Source of the DNA: Microlunatus sp. Gsoil 973
GTDB lineage: Bacteria > Actinomycetota > Actinomycetes > Propionibacteriales > Propionibacteriaceae
DNA length: 64,000 nt
Assembly: GCF_009707365.1 (NCBI RefSeq)
Contig: NZ_CP046122.1
Span: 4,712,001 to 4,776,000 of the forward strand
Reading direction: 5' to 3'
The translations under genes were made by a program, and so were the position numbers. Below, in pieces: positions 34,806 through 42,788 of the stretch; the stretch's first letter is position 1; every line of letters begins with the position of its first letter. The notes beneath the pieces are model-generated. The model saw nothing but the letters and a program-made list of their open reading frames with translations. It did not search any database and was not told the DNA's origin.

Positions 34806-36122
34806 TCAGGTCTCGATGCGGGCGGATCGCAGCGGCGTGACGACCGCGATGACGAAAGGTGCGATGAGCGCGGCCGCGCCGAGCAGGAAGGCGGTCCGGT
34901 AGCCGAACGCCCCCGAGACAGCGCCACCGGCCAGGGCGCCGAGTACGGCACAGGTCCGATTCGCCGAGCGAGCGGTGGAATTCACCCTGCCCAGGAAGTT
35001 CGGTGGGGTGATCGTCTGGCGGTATCCCATCTCGACCGGGTTCTCGACACCGCTGATCAGCCCCCACAGTCCGAGCGCGCCGAACACCACGACGACAGCC
35101 GCCGTCCGGGACACCCCGTGGCCGGCGATCACCCCGAGCAGCACCAGCGCCACCGGATAGCCGGCCCGGCAGGTCACGACGGTCCGGCCGACTCCCAGCA
35201 GGTCACCGATCCGCGGCGACAGCAGCGCACCCGCCAGCGTTGCGACCCCGAGCAGTGCGAACAGCAGCCCGAAGGTGAGCGAACTCAGGTCCAGGTCCCT
35301 CAGGGCGAACGGCGCCAGCACCGTCAGCATGGCGTTGTTGCCGATGAACCAGACATGGGAGGACACGGTCATCGGGCCGAGAGTGGGGTGCCGGTAGATC
35401 CACCGCACGCCGTCCTTGATGGCGGCGCCGATGCCCGATCGCCGGTCCACCGGCTCCGGCGTCGGTTCGAGGACCTTGATCCTGCCGATCAGCACGGCGT
35501 TCACCACGTAACTCACCGCGTCGATCAGCAGGATCAGCGGGGCACCGAGGGCCGCGACCAGAGCGCCGCCGGCGGCTGGTCCCAGTGTCTGGGCCACCGC
35601 GTCGCTCTGGTCGATCCTGGCGTTCGCCCGGAACAGCTGGGGTCGCGACACCACCGCCGGCAGGAACGACTGGGCCCCGGCGATGGCGAACACGTTCAGA
35701 GCGCCGAAACCGACCAGGATGACGATCAGTAGCGGCAGCGACAGCCATCCGACAGCCCAGAACGCCGGTACTGATGCCAGCAGCACCGCGCGCCCGATGC
35801 TGGTCCGGATCAGCATCGGCCGGCGTCGCCAGCGGTCGATGAAGACGCCCGCGAGCAGGCCGAGCACGAGATAGGGCAGCAGTTGGGCCGCGTTGACCAG
35901 ACCCACCTCGAAGTTGGAAGCGCCCAAGTAGCGGACGACCAGCACGGGGAGGGCGATCGAGGTGGCCGCGGTTCCAACGGAGCTGACCGTCGAAGCCGTC
36001 CAGAACCTGGCGAACATCGGCTCGCGGAGGACCTCCTCGGCCCGCGGCTGACCGCGTGCCGGGCGGCTCCTCATCGCGGGCCGTCGCTGGTCATGGGCCG
36101 ATGCTTCCATGCTCTGGTTCAC
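34806..36122 (-). CDS. MFS transporter (EntS/MFS_3-like)
   Basis: A 438-residue membrane protein with about twelve helices. It begins FARFWTASTVSSVGTAATSIALPVLVVRYLGASNFEVGLV, the standard N-terminus of MFS_3 drug/siderophore exporters. The A-motif-like loop is GVFIDRWRRRPMLIRTS. The middle loop (VLEPTPEPVDRRSGIGAAIKDGVRWIYRHPTLGPM) and LLSPRIGDLLGVGRTVV are also typical. The substrate is unknown. GTG 36122 is supported by AGGTGG seven bases upstream; an in-frame ATG lies 12 bases further in. An inverted repeat (36134-36153) lies just upstream. Confidence 0.85.
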   Translation of the reverse strand: MNQSMEASAHDQRRPAMRSRPARGQPRAEEVLREPMFARFWTASTVSSVGTAATSIALPVLVVRYLGASNFEVGLVNAAQLLPYLVLGLLAGVFIDRWRRRPMLIRTSIGRAVLLASVPAFWAVGWLSLPLLIVILVGFGALNVFAIAGAQSFLPAVVSRPQLFRANARIDQSDAVAQTLGPAAGGALVAALGAPLILLIDAVSYVVNAVLIGRIKVLEPTPEPVDRRSGIGAAIKDGVRWIYRHPTLGPMTVSSHVWFIGNNAMLTVLAPFALRDLDLSSLTFGLLFALLGVATLAGALLSPRIGDLLGVGRTVVTCRAGYPVALVLLGVIAGHGVSRTAAVVVVFGALGLWGLISGVENPVEMGYRQTITPPNFLGRVNSTARSANRTCAVLGALAGGAVSGAFGYRTAFLLGAAALIAPFVIAVVTPLRSARIET

Positions 36123-36133
36123 CGTTCCACCTA

Positions 36134-36153
36134 TTTGTGATGCCTTTCACAAA
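36134..36153. promoter_or_regulatory. Operator-like inverted repeat before the MFS gene
   Basis: TTTGTGA-TGCCTT-TCACAAA is a perfect 7-bp inverted repeat with a six-base spacer, beginning 12 bases upstream of the MFS start codon. Its closeness to the start would let a bound repressor block transcription. No regulator gene is adjacent. Confidence 0.45.
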
Positions 36154-36199
36154 GTTCGTCGGGACGGCTAATCCAGTGGCTGCGCCGGCTCGGCGTCCG

Positions 36200-36211
36200 T
36201 AGGCTGGGGGA
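36200..36211 (+). promoter_or_regulatory. Leaderless -10 element of the ABC-F gene
   Basis: TAGGCT at 36200-36205 lies six bases before GTG 36212. The run GGGGGA between them could also act as a weak ribosome-binding site but is too close to the start. Confidence 0.4.
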
Positions 36212-37894
36212 GTGGGACACGTGGAACTGACCGGGGTGTCGTTCCACCTCCCGGACGGCAGACCGCTGTTGGACGACATCAGCTTCCGGGTCGGTGACGG
36301 CGCCGTCGTCGCGCTGGTCGGGCCCAACGGCGCGGGCAAAACGACCCTGTTGCGGATCATCGCCGGCGACCTGCAGCCGACCGACGGTGGCGTCAGCCGT
36401 AGCGGCGGACTCGGCGTCATGCGGCAGTTCATCGGAAGCATCCGCGACGGTTCCACGGTTCGCGACCTGCTCTTCTCACTGGCCGCGCCCCGGCTGCGGC
36501 GTGCTGTCGCCGAGGTCGATCGGCTCGAACTGCGGTTGATGAGCGACGACAGCGAACCGACCCAACTCGATTACGCCGCCGCCCTGGCCGAGTATGCCGA
36601 TTCCGGCGGCTACGAGGCCGAGGTGACCTTCGACGCCTGCTGCACGGCAGCGCTCGGCATCGACTACGAACGGGCCAAATGGCGCGAGGTCAACACGCTG
36701 TCCGGCGGCGAGCAGAAGCGACTGGCGCTGGAGGCGCTGCTCCGCGGCCCTGATGAGGTCCTGCTGTTGGACGAGCCGGACAACTATCTGGACGTCCCGG
36801 GCAAGCAGTGGCTGGAGGAGCAACTCCAGGCCACCCGCAAGACGGTGTTGCTGGTCAGCCACGACCGCGAGCTGCTGGCCAACGCTGCCACCTCGATCGC
36901 AGCACTCGAGCTCGGTTCGGCCGGAAACACGTTGTGGGTGCACGGCGGCGGGTTCACGACCTTCCACCAGGCACGCCGGGAGCGGTTCGAGCGTTTCGAG
37001 GAGCTGCGCCGGCGCTGGGACGAGGAGCACGCCAAGCTCAAGCAACTGGTGATCATGTACAAGCAGAAGGCGGCGTACAACTCCGATATGGCAAGCCGGC
37101 TGCAGGCGGCCAGGACCCGGCTGGCGAAGTTCGAGGAGGCCGGGCCTCCGCAGGAACTGCCGCGGGAACAGCACGTCTCGATGCGGCTGCGCGGCGGACG
37201 TACGGCCAAACGTGCGGTGATCATCGAGAATATCGAGCTCACCGGTCTGATGCGGCCGTTCTCCACCGAGATCTGGTACGGCGATCGGGTCGGCGTACTG
37301 GGTTCGAACGGGTCGGGCAAGTCCCACTTCCTGCGCCTGCTCGCTCTCGGCGGCACGCTGCCCGAAGTCGACCAACAGCCGATCGGCGGATTCGATCTTG
37401 CCCCGGTTGCTCATACCGGCCTCGCCCGGCTCGGTTCCCGGGTCCGTCCCGGGCTGTTCGCACAGACCCATCACCATCCCGAGCTCGTCGGCAGGACGCT
37501 GCTGGAGATCCTGCACCGCGGCGATGATCATCGCGACGGACTGGATCGGGAGTACGCGGCCAGGAGACTTGATCGCTACGAGCTGGCCAAGGCTGCCGAC
37601 GTCCGGTTCGAGCAACTGTCCGGTGGACAGCAGGCCAGGTTCCAGATCCTGCTGCTCGAGCTGTCCGGGGTGACCTGCCTGCTGCTGGACGAACCGACCG
37701 ACAACCTCGACATCGAATCGGCGGAGGCACTCGAGGCTGGGTTGGAGTCCTTCGAGGGAACGGTGGTTGCGGTGACCCACGACCGCTGGTTCGCCCGGGG
37801 CTTCGACCGGTTCCTGATCTTCGGCGCCGACGGCGGGGTGTACGAGTCCGACCAGCCGGTGTGGGACGAGGGTCGGGTGCAGCGGGCCCGTTAA
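36212..37894 (+). CDS. ABC-F family ATPase
   Basis: A 560-residue protein with two ATP-binding cassettes and no membrane helices. Cassette 1 has LVGPNGAGKTTLLRII, LSGGEQKRLALEALL and LLLDEPDNYLDVPGKQWL. Cassette 2 has GVLGSNGSGKSHFLRLL, LSGGQQARFQILLLEL and CLLLDEPTDNLDIESAEAL. Between them is the charged P-site tRNA interaction linker (RFERFEELRRRWDEEHAKLKQLVIMYKQKAAYNSDMASRLQAARTRL). ABC-F proteins act on the ribosome as translation factors or antibiotic-protection proteins; which applies here is not decidable by eye. Ser follows Lys in the second Walker A (GKSH). The stop shares the palindrome TTAA with the stop of the convergent FAD monooxygenase. Confidence 0.88.
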   Translation: MGHVELTGVSFHLPDGRPLLDDISFRVGDGAVVALVGPNGAGKTTLLRIIAGDLQPTDGGVSRSGGLGVMRQFIGSIRDGSTVRDLLFSLAAPRLRRAVAEVDRLELRLMSDDSEPTQLDYAAALAEYADSGGYEAEVTFDACCTAALGIDYERAKWREVNTLSGGEQKRLALEALLRGPDEVLLLDEPDNYLDVPGKQWLEEQLQATRKTVLLVSHDRELLANAATSIAALELGSAGNTLWVHGGGFTTFHQARRERFERFEELRRRWDEEHAKLKQLVIMYKQKAAYNSDMASRLQAARTRLAKFEEAGPPQELPREQHVSMRLRGGRTAKRAVIIENIELTGLMRPFSTEIWYGDRVGVLGSNGSGKSHFLRLLALGGTLPEVDQQPIGGFDLAPVAHTGLARLGSRVRPGLFAQTHHHPELVGRTLLEILHRGDDHRDGLDREYAARRLDRYELAKAADVRFEQLSGGQQARFQILLLELSGVTCLLLDEPTDNLDIESAEALEAGLESFEGTVVAVTHDRWFARGFDRFLIFGADGGVYESDQPVWDEGRVQRAR

Positions 37895-39117
37895 CGCCGG
37901 GCGAACGCGGGGGCGGTTTCGGGGCGCGGACCGATCGCGATCAACCGGCCGACAGGGCGGGACAACCAAGGCAGCAGCCGCAGCACAAGGGTCGCCGCCT
38001 CGAAGCCGCCCGGCAGACCGGCCATCGCCGGCTCATAGATCGTCGCGTGCAGCAGCCGCTGTCCGGTTTGCAGGAAGACCGTCGGGAACAGCCGCCGGCG
38101 GCGTACCTGATCAAGATCATGATCGGTGACCCAGCGTTGCCGCAGCGGCTCTGCGAGGCAGCGGGCGGCGGCCACCGCATCCTGGATGGCCAGGTTCACA
38201 CCGACACCACCCGACGGCGACATCGCGTGGGCCGCGTCGCCGATGCACAACAGTCCGGGCCGGTGCCAGCGGTGCAACCGGTTCATCCGGACGTCGAGGA
38301 TCGGAAGCTCGTCCATCGAGGTCAGTTCGTCGACCCGGTCGGCAAGATCAGGACGGAGCCTGGCGATCCGGGCCCGGAAGGATGCGATTCCCTCCTCCCG
38401 CAGCCTGGCCTGCGAACCCTTCGGCGCCAGATAGGCGATCTGGTAGTACGCGTGATGGCTCATCGCCAGCATGATGTCCGGCGGCTTGATCGTCGGCAGC
38501 AGGGTCGGCAGTTCGCTCTCCCGTTCCGCGTCGGTCCGTGACAGCCGGAACCACCAGACGTCGTACGGCACCCGGTATTCGTGCGGCACCATTCCGGCTC
38601 CGGAGCGAAGATCGGAGTTGCGGCCGTCACAGGCGACGGTCAGATCGGCCTTGATCACCGACTCACCGTCGGCCGACCTGACCCGCGCCCCGACCACCCG
38701 ACCATGATCGACAACCGGGCCGAGCACCTCGGTGTTCATCAAGAGTCGGAAACTCGGCTCCTCCGCGGCTGTCTCGGCGAGCAGCGACAGCAGGTCCCAC
38801 TGTGGTGCAAGCGCGATGTGGTGGTAGGGCCCGGGCAGGCTGGAGAAGTCACCCAGCACGATGGTTCTGCCGTTGGGCAACGGGAGACGGTAGTCGGCAA
38901 GATCAACATGCGGCATCGCCCGGAACCGATCCTCCAGGCCGAGCTCACCGAGCAGTTGCAGCGTCGACGCGTGCACGGTGTCGCCACGGAAGTCCCGGAG
39001 GAAGTCGCCATGTTTCTCCGCGACCGTCACCTCGATGCCGGCCCGGGCGAGCAACAGGCCGAGCATGATGCCGGCGGGGCCACCACCGGCGATCAGGCAG
39101 GTCGTGCGTTGGGTCAC
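37891..39117 (-). CDS. FAD-dependent aromatic-hydroxylase-type monooxygenase
   Basis: A 408-residue flavoprotein of the p-hydroxybenzoate hydroxylase fold. FAD motifs are visible in order: CLIAGGGPAGIMLGLLLARAG (GxGxxG), VACDGRNSDLRSGAG (DG motif) and LCIGDAAHAMSPSGGVGVNLAIQDAVAAA (GD motif). Such enzymes use NAD(P)H and O2 to hydroxylate aromatic or polyketide substrates; the substrate is unknown. The GTG at 39117 sits where the homology begins; the ATG a few bases upstream is out of frame. It overlaps the stop of the convergent ABC-F gene by four bases. Confidence 0.86.
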   Translation of the reverse strand: MTQRTTCLIAGGGPAGIMLGLLLARAGIEVTVAEKHGDFLRDFRGDTVHASTLQLLGELGLEDRFRAMPHVDLADYRLPLPNGRTIVLGDFSSLPGPYHHIALAPQWDLLSLLAETAAEEPSFRLLMNTEVLGPVVDHGRVVGARVRSADGESVIKADLTVACDGRNSDLRSGAGMVPHEYRVPYDVWWFRLSRTDAERESELPTLLPTIKPPDIMLAMSHHAYYQIAYLAPKGSQARLREEGIASFRARIARLRPDLADRVDELTSMDELPILDVRMNRLHRWHRPGLLCIGDAAHAMSPSGGVGVNLAIQDAVAAARCLAEPLRQRWVTDHDLDQVRRRRLFPTVFLQTGQRLLHATIYEPAMAGLPGGFEAATLVLRLLPWLSRPVGRLIAIGPRPETAPAFARR

Positions 39118-39298
39118 CCGGCCATCATGCCCCCAGCGCTCGGGGCACGGCTTCGGGAGCGCGACGACCGGCGCCGATGCAACCACCATTCGGCGATCAA
39201 CAGATTGACCCACCCAGCTCATCCAGGTCGAGATGCCGATCGCCGCGATCAGACCGTTGCCCTCGAAGCCGAAGACCACCGGGCCATCCGGCCCGGGG

Positions 39299-39964
39299 TC
39301 ATCCGGATCTGACGTTGAGGAGTTCCCGCCGCTCCTGGGCCGGTTGCGCCGGCGGCACGCAGACAGTCGCCCGACGGCGTCGGATGATACCGAGCACCGT
39401 GTCGATCAGCAGGCCGACCAACAGGCCGAGGCCGGTCGCGACCAGCGCTCCCAGCACCGGATGATCACTGACCCAGCTGCCCGCCACCGTTCCGATGACC
39501 ACCGAGTAGATCGCCCAACAGGCCGCCGACAGCAGGGTCAGCGGACGGAACACCTTCCGTGGGATGCCACTGGCGCCGGCGACCAGGTTGACCCCGACCC
39601 GGCCGCCCGGGACGAACCGTGCTGCCAACACCGCAGAGGACACCCGGTGGTCGAGGGCGGCCGCTGCCCGGCCCATGGTCCTGACGAACCAGGGCCGCCG
39701 CATCCAGGCGAAGCGCTGCAAACCGATCCGGCGACCGATCTCGTAGCTGATGTTGTCTCCGACGAAGGCACCCGACGCGGCGGTCAGCGCCAGCAGCAGC
39801 ATCGTCGGCTGGCCGGTGCTTGCCGAGATCGCAGCGAGAGCGATCACCACAGACTCGCTGGGCACCGGCGGGAAGATGCCGTCGACGACGACGAAGAGGA
39901 AGACCAGCGGGAGCAACCACGGCGAACCCGCGGCGTGGAGGACGAGTTGGCCGAGTGCATCCAT
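39299..39964 (-). CDS. DedA family membrane protein
   Basis: A 221-residue protein. Residues about 15-175 form the DedA/VTT (SNARE-associated) domain with PLVFLFVVVDGIFPPVPSESVVIALAA, GAFVGDNISYEIGRRIG and the family motif LAARFVPGGRVGVNLVAG. The acidic and arginine residues needed for lipid-scramblase-like activity (E in PSES, R in RFVPGGR) are kept. Two hydrophobic helices follow (LTLLSAACWAIYSVVIGTVAGS; LGALVATGLGLLVGLLIDTVLGII). DedA proteins help maintain membrane potential and undecaprenyl-phosphate or phospholipid flipping. It is divergent from the AbiEi/DUF559-type gene. Confidence 0.88.
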   Translation of the reverse strand: MDALGQLVLHAAGSPWLLPLVFLFVVVDGIFPPVPSESVVIALAAISASTGQPTMLLLALTAASGAFVGDNISYEIGRRIGLQRFAWMRRPWFVRTMGRAAAALDHRVSSAVLAARFVPGGRVGVNLVAGASGIPRKVFRPLTLLSAACWAIYSVVIGTVAGSWVSDHPVLGALVATGLGLLVGLLIDTVLGIIRRRRATVCVPPAQPAQERRELLNVRSG

Positions 39965-40057
39965 GCCCCAATTCCAGCCGTCGCCGGAGCCGTAGGCGAT
40001 GGGGACAGGGGGCCGATCGGAGGTCGGGTTAACCGGAGTCAGGCCTGTCGACCCCTG

Positions 40058-40099
40058 CTGGGAACTTCGTGCTGGGTAGTCACAGCACGAACTTCCCAG
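40058..40099. repeat. Palindromic repeat H1, upstream of the AbiEi/DUF559 gene
   Basis: The 17-base arms 40058-40074 (CTGGGAACTTCGTGCTG) and 40083-40099 pair with one mismatch around the loop GGTAGTCA. A second copy with the same loop sequence and orientation lies at 41207-41256, just after the gene. The sequence has no T-run and lies between divergent genes, so it is not an obvious terminator here. Confidence 0.8.
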
Positions 40100-40116
40100 T
40101 TGATGTTGGGGAGCGT

Positions 40117-40153
40117 TTGTCCACAGGAGAACGGGGACTCAGGGTTGTCCACA
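40117..40153. promoter_or_regulatory. Two DnaA-box-like 9-mers in tandem
   Basis: TTGTCCACA occurs at 40117-40125 and again at 40145-40153, both on the plus strand, 19 bases apart. It differs from the E. coli DnaA box TTATCCACA at one position and matches the GC-rich actinobacterial form. They lie 52-88 bases upstream of the AbiEi/DUF559 gene. They could bind DnaA as a regulator or belong to the repeat element. Confidence 0.5.
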
Positions 40154-40204
40154 GATCGCCTGCCGGAGTGAAACGCGCGAGGTCGTCGGTCGCAATGTCA
40201 GGGT

Positions 40205-41203
40205 GTGAGACCACGCGTCGACCCGACCCCGGAGTTGCTGAACCTCGCCGGCCTCCAGGGCGGTGTTGTGACTGCGGAACAGGCAGCCGCCCACGGACTC
40301 GGTCGGAACAGCGTCGCTCGCCTCGTCGCGTCAGGTCACTGGCTGCGGCTGGATCCCGGCGTCTACGCGACGCGGGAACCGGATTGGATGTCGAAGGCGT
40401 GGGCCGGCGTGCTGATCGGCGGCGGCACGGCCCGGTTGGGCGGACTGGCTGCCGGCTACCTCCACGGGCTGTGCGACGACCCTCCGGAGCGGATCCTGGT
40501 GCACATCGATCATGCGGTCCGCCGCCGGGACCGGGGACCGTGGCGGTTCCGCCGCGAACTCCCGGACAAGCAGTACGCCCGGCCGCGCGGAGATCCGTCA
40601 CGGATCAGCGTCGAGGATCTGGTACTCGATCTCCTCGACACCGATACCGACGACCCGGAACGGCGCGGCGCTGTGCACTGGATCTCGACGGCGGTCCAAC
40701 GGGGACTCTCCACGCCGCCGCGTCTGCGGAGGGCGCTCGCCGGACGCCCGCGGATCCGCGACCGGCGGCTTGTCGAGGATCTCCTGGCCGACGTGGCCGA
40801 AGGGGTCCGGTCGCCTCTGGAGTATCGCTACCGCAACGACGTCGAGCGCGCCCACGGCCTACCCGCAGGCAGCCGACAGGCCGGCCGGCGGTCCGGTCGT
40901 CTGGAGCGGACGAGGAGCAGCTACCGGGACGTCTGTTACGACGACTTCGGCCTGGTCGTCGAGCTCGACGGCCGGGCCGGCCATGTCGAGGGCGGCAGGC
41001 TCCGTGATCTGCGCCGCGACAACGTGACAACCCTTCGCGGCGAGCGGACGCTGCGCTACGGATGGTTCGACGTCACCCAGGAGGCGTGCCTGACCGCCTT
41101 CCAGGTCGCCGCCGGCCTGAGGTTCGGCGGTTGGACCGGGGTTCCGACCCGCTGCCGACACTGCGCCGGCATCCCCGAATCCGAACTCTGGGAAGTGTTG
41201 TGA
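40205..41203 (+). CDS. AbiEi-type winged-helix protein with DUF559/PD-(D/E)XK nuclease-like domain
   Basis: A 332-residue protein. Residues about 10-55 resemble the AbiEi antitoxin N-terminal wHTH (PELLNLAGLQGGVVTAEQAAAHGLGRNSVARLVASGHWLRLDPGVY). The C-terminal third has the Vsr/DUF559-like pattern: an early Glu (SPLEYRYRNDVERAHGLP), then YDDFGLVVELDGRAGHVEGGRLRDLRRDNVTTLRGERTLRYGWFDV, which supplies D...E-x-D of a PD-(D/E)XK active site. No cognate AbiEii toxin gene lies next to it, so it is a solitary member of a large actinobacterial family of unknown role. The GTG at 40205 has no strong ribosome-binding site. Copies of one palindrome flank the gene, and two DnaA-box-like words precede it. 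Confidence 0.78.
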   Translation: MRPRVDPTPELLNLAGLQGGVVTAEQAAAHGLGRNSVARLVASGHWLRLDPGVYATREPDWMSKAWAGVLIGGGTARLGGLAAGYLHGLCDDPPERILVHIDHAVRRRDRGPWRFRRELPDKQYARPRGDPSRISVEDLVLDLLDTDTDDPERRGAVHWISTAVQRGLSTPPRLRRALAGRPRIRDRRLVEDLLADVAEGVRSPLEYRYRNDVERAHGLPAGSRQAGRRSGRLERTRSSYRDVCYDDFGLVVELDGRAGHVEGGRLRDLRRDNVTTLRGERTLRYGWFDVTQEACLTAFQVAAGLRFGGWTGVPTRCRHCAGIPESELWEVL

Positions 41204-41206
41204 AAC

Positions 41207-41256
41207 ACAGCTGGGAAGTTGGTGCTGGGTAGTCACAGCAGCAACTTCCCAGCTGT
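41207..41256. repeat. Palindromic repeat H2, downstream of the AbiEi/DUF559 gene
   Basis: The arms 41207-41227 and 41236-41256 pair over 21 bases with one mismatch, around the loop GGTAGTCA. The core is CTGGGAAGTTGGTGCTG on the left. It lies between the convergent stops of this gene and gltA, so it could also end transcription from both sides. The gene's own last codons (CTGGGAAGTGTTGTGA) echo the start of the arm. Confidence 0.8.
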
Positions 41257-41270
41257 CGATCGGCTGTCGG

Positions 41271-42551
41271 TCAGCGGTCGGCCACCGGGACGAAATCGCG
41301 GCTCCGGGAGCCGGTGTAGATCTGCTTGGGACGGGCGATCTTCTGCTCCTTGTCGTTCACCAGTTCCTCCCACTGGGCGAGCCAGCCGGGCATCCGGCCG
41401 ATGGCGAACAACACGGTGAACATCTCCGGCGGGAACTCCAGCGCCTCGTAGATCAGGCCGGAGTAGAAGTCGACATTGGGGTAGAGCTTGCGGGAGACGA
41501 AGTAGTCGTCCTCCAGCGCGATCTTCTCCAGTTCGACGGCGATCTTGAGCAGCGGGTTCACGCCGGTCACCGCGAACACGTCGTCGGCGGCCTTCTTGAT
41601 GATCTTGGCCCGCGGGTCGTAGTTCTTGTAGACCCGGTGACCGAAGCCCATCAGCCGTTCCTTACCGCCCTTCACGCCCTCGATGAAGTCGGGGATGTTG
41701 GAGACGTCGCCGATCCGGCGGAGCATCCTCAGCACCGCCTCGTTGGCGCCGCCGTGCAACGGGCCGTACAGCGCACCGACACCGGCCGCGACCGCCGAGT
41801 ACGGATCGACGCCGGAGGACCCGACCGAGCGGACAGCGTTGGCCGAGCAGTTCTGCTCATGGTCGGCGTGCAGGATGAACAGCACCTCAAGCGCCTTGGA
41901 CAGGCGCGGATCGGCGTTGTACTTCCGCTCGCTCATCTGGAACAACATCGCCAGGAAACGCTCGACATAGGACAGTTCGTTGTCTGGGTAGACGTACGGC
42001 TTGCCCTGGCCGTGACGGAAGACGTAGGCGCCGATGGTCGGCATCTTGGCGATCAACCGAGTGATCTGCAGCTTCCGGTTGTCCGGGTCGCGGATGTCGG
42101 TCGCATCCGGATAGAAGGTGGACAGCGCCGCGACCGCGGCCATCGTCATGCCCATCGGATGGGCGTCGTACCGGAAACCCTCCATGAAAGTCTTGATGTT
42201 CTCGTGCAGGAAGGTGTGCATGGTGACGTCATGGGTCCACTGCCCGAGCTGGTCCGAGGTCGGCAGCTCGCCGTTCAGCAGCAGGTAGGACACCTCGAGG
42301 AAGCTGGACGACTCGGCCAGCTGTTCGATCGGGTAGCCGCGGTATTCCAGGACCCCTGCGTCGCCGTCGATGTAGGTGATCGCGCTCCGGCAGGAGGCGG
42401 TGTTGACGAATCCCGGATCGTAGGTGGCCAGTCCTGGCTCACCATCCACGGTGATCTGTTTCAGATCCGCAGCGCGAATCGTGCCGTCGGCGATGGGGAT
42501 CTCATAGTCCCGCCCGGTGCGGTTATCGCGAATGGTGAGGGTTTCGGTCAT
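41271..42551 (-). CDS. gltA: Citrate synthase (type II GltA-like)
   Basis: A 426-residue TCA-cycle citrate synthase. The N-terminal beta-rich segment (TLTIRDNRTGRDYEIPIADGTIRAADLKQI) is typical of the hexameric type. Catalytic parts are FILHADHEQNCSANAVRSVGSSG (His), ALYGPLHGGANEAVLRML (His), LMGFGHRVYKNYDPRAK and YPNVDFYSGLIYEALEF (Asp). It would be the main citrate synthase, next to two paralogues at 13-16 kb. TAATTT lies six bases before the ATG on the coding strand, so a leaderless transcript is likely. Confidence 0.95.
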   Translation of the reverse strand: MTETLTIRDNRTGRDYEIPIADGTIRAADLKQITVDGEPGLATYDPGFVNTASCRSAITYIDGDAGVLEYRGYPIEQLAESSSFLEVSYLLLNGELPTSDQLGQWTHDVTMHTFLHENIKTFMEGFRYDAHPMGMTMAAVAALSTFYPDATDIRDPDNRKLQITRLIAKMPTIGAYVFRHGQGKPYVYPDNELSYVERFLAMLFQMSERKYNADPRLSKALEVLFILHADHEQNCSANAVRSVGSSGVDPYSAVAAGVGALYGPLHGGANEAVLRMLRRIGDVSNIPDFIEGVKGGKERLMGFGHRVYKNYDPRAKIIKKAADDVFAVTGVNPLLKIAVELEKIALEDDYFVSRKLYPNVDFYSGLIYEALEFPPEMFTVLFAIGRMPGWLAQWEELVNDKEQKIARPKQIYTGSRSRDFVPVADR

Positions 42552-42563
42552 GCGCTCAAATTA
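42552..42563 (-). promoter_or_regulatory. Leaderless -10 element of gltA
   Basis: On the minus strand TAATTT (42563-42558) ends six bases before ATG 42551, and no ribosome-binding site is present. This puts the transcription start on or beside the start codon. Confidence 0.5.
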
Positions 42564-42658
42564 CGCGGCTGAGGGGGTTGCGGCCACTTCGGGGGCTGTC
42601 GACGCCCTATGATCTGAGCCACTCATCCGGGCGGGTCGCTTGCCCGTACGGCCGCGTT

Positions 42659-42688
42659 TTGACCGGGGCCGGTGCCCGCGGGTAATCT
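42659..42688 (+). promoter_or_regulatory. Promoter of rplM-rpsI
   Basis: TTGACC (42659-42664), an 18-base spacer and TAATCT (42683-42688) form a good vegetative promoter. The start would give a leader of about 95 bases. The leader contains CCCC-TGAC-GGGG at about 42727, which could take part in L13 autoregulation as known in other bacteria. Confidence 0.6.
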
Positions 42689-42788
42689 ATCTCGCTGTTG
42701 CGCTCATCGCGTTGCGTCGCTGTGCGCCCCTGACGGGGCTCCGCGACATCCAGTACACATCGAAGCGAAGAAAGATTGGTCTGCGGCC

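Noticed and set aside
40117-40153. Replication origin
   Set aside because: Only two DnaA-box-like words, no AT-rich unwinding region and no dnaA, dnaN or rpmH nearby.
39965-41270. Complete AbiE toxin-antitoxin system
   Set aside because: Only the AbiEi-like N-terminal domain is seen; no AbiEii nucleotidyltransferase is adjacent on either strand.
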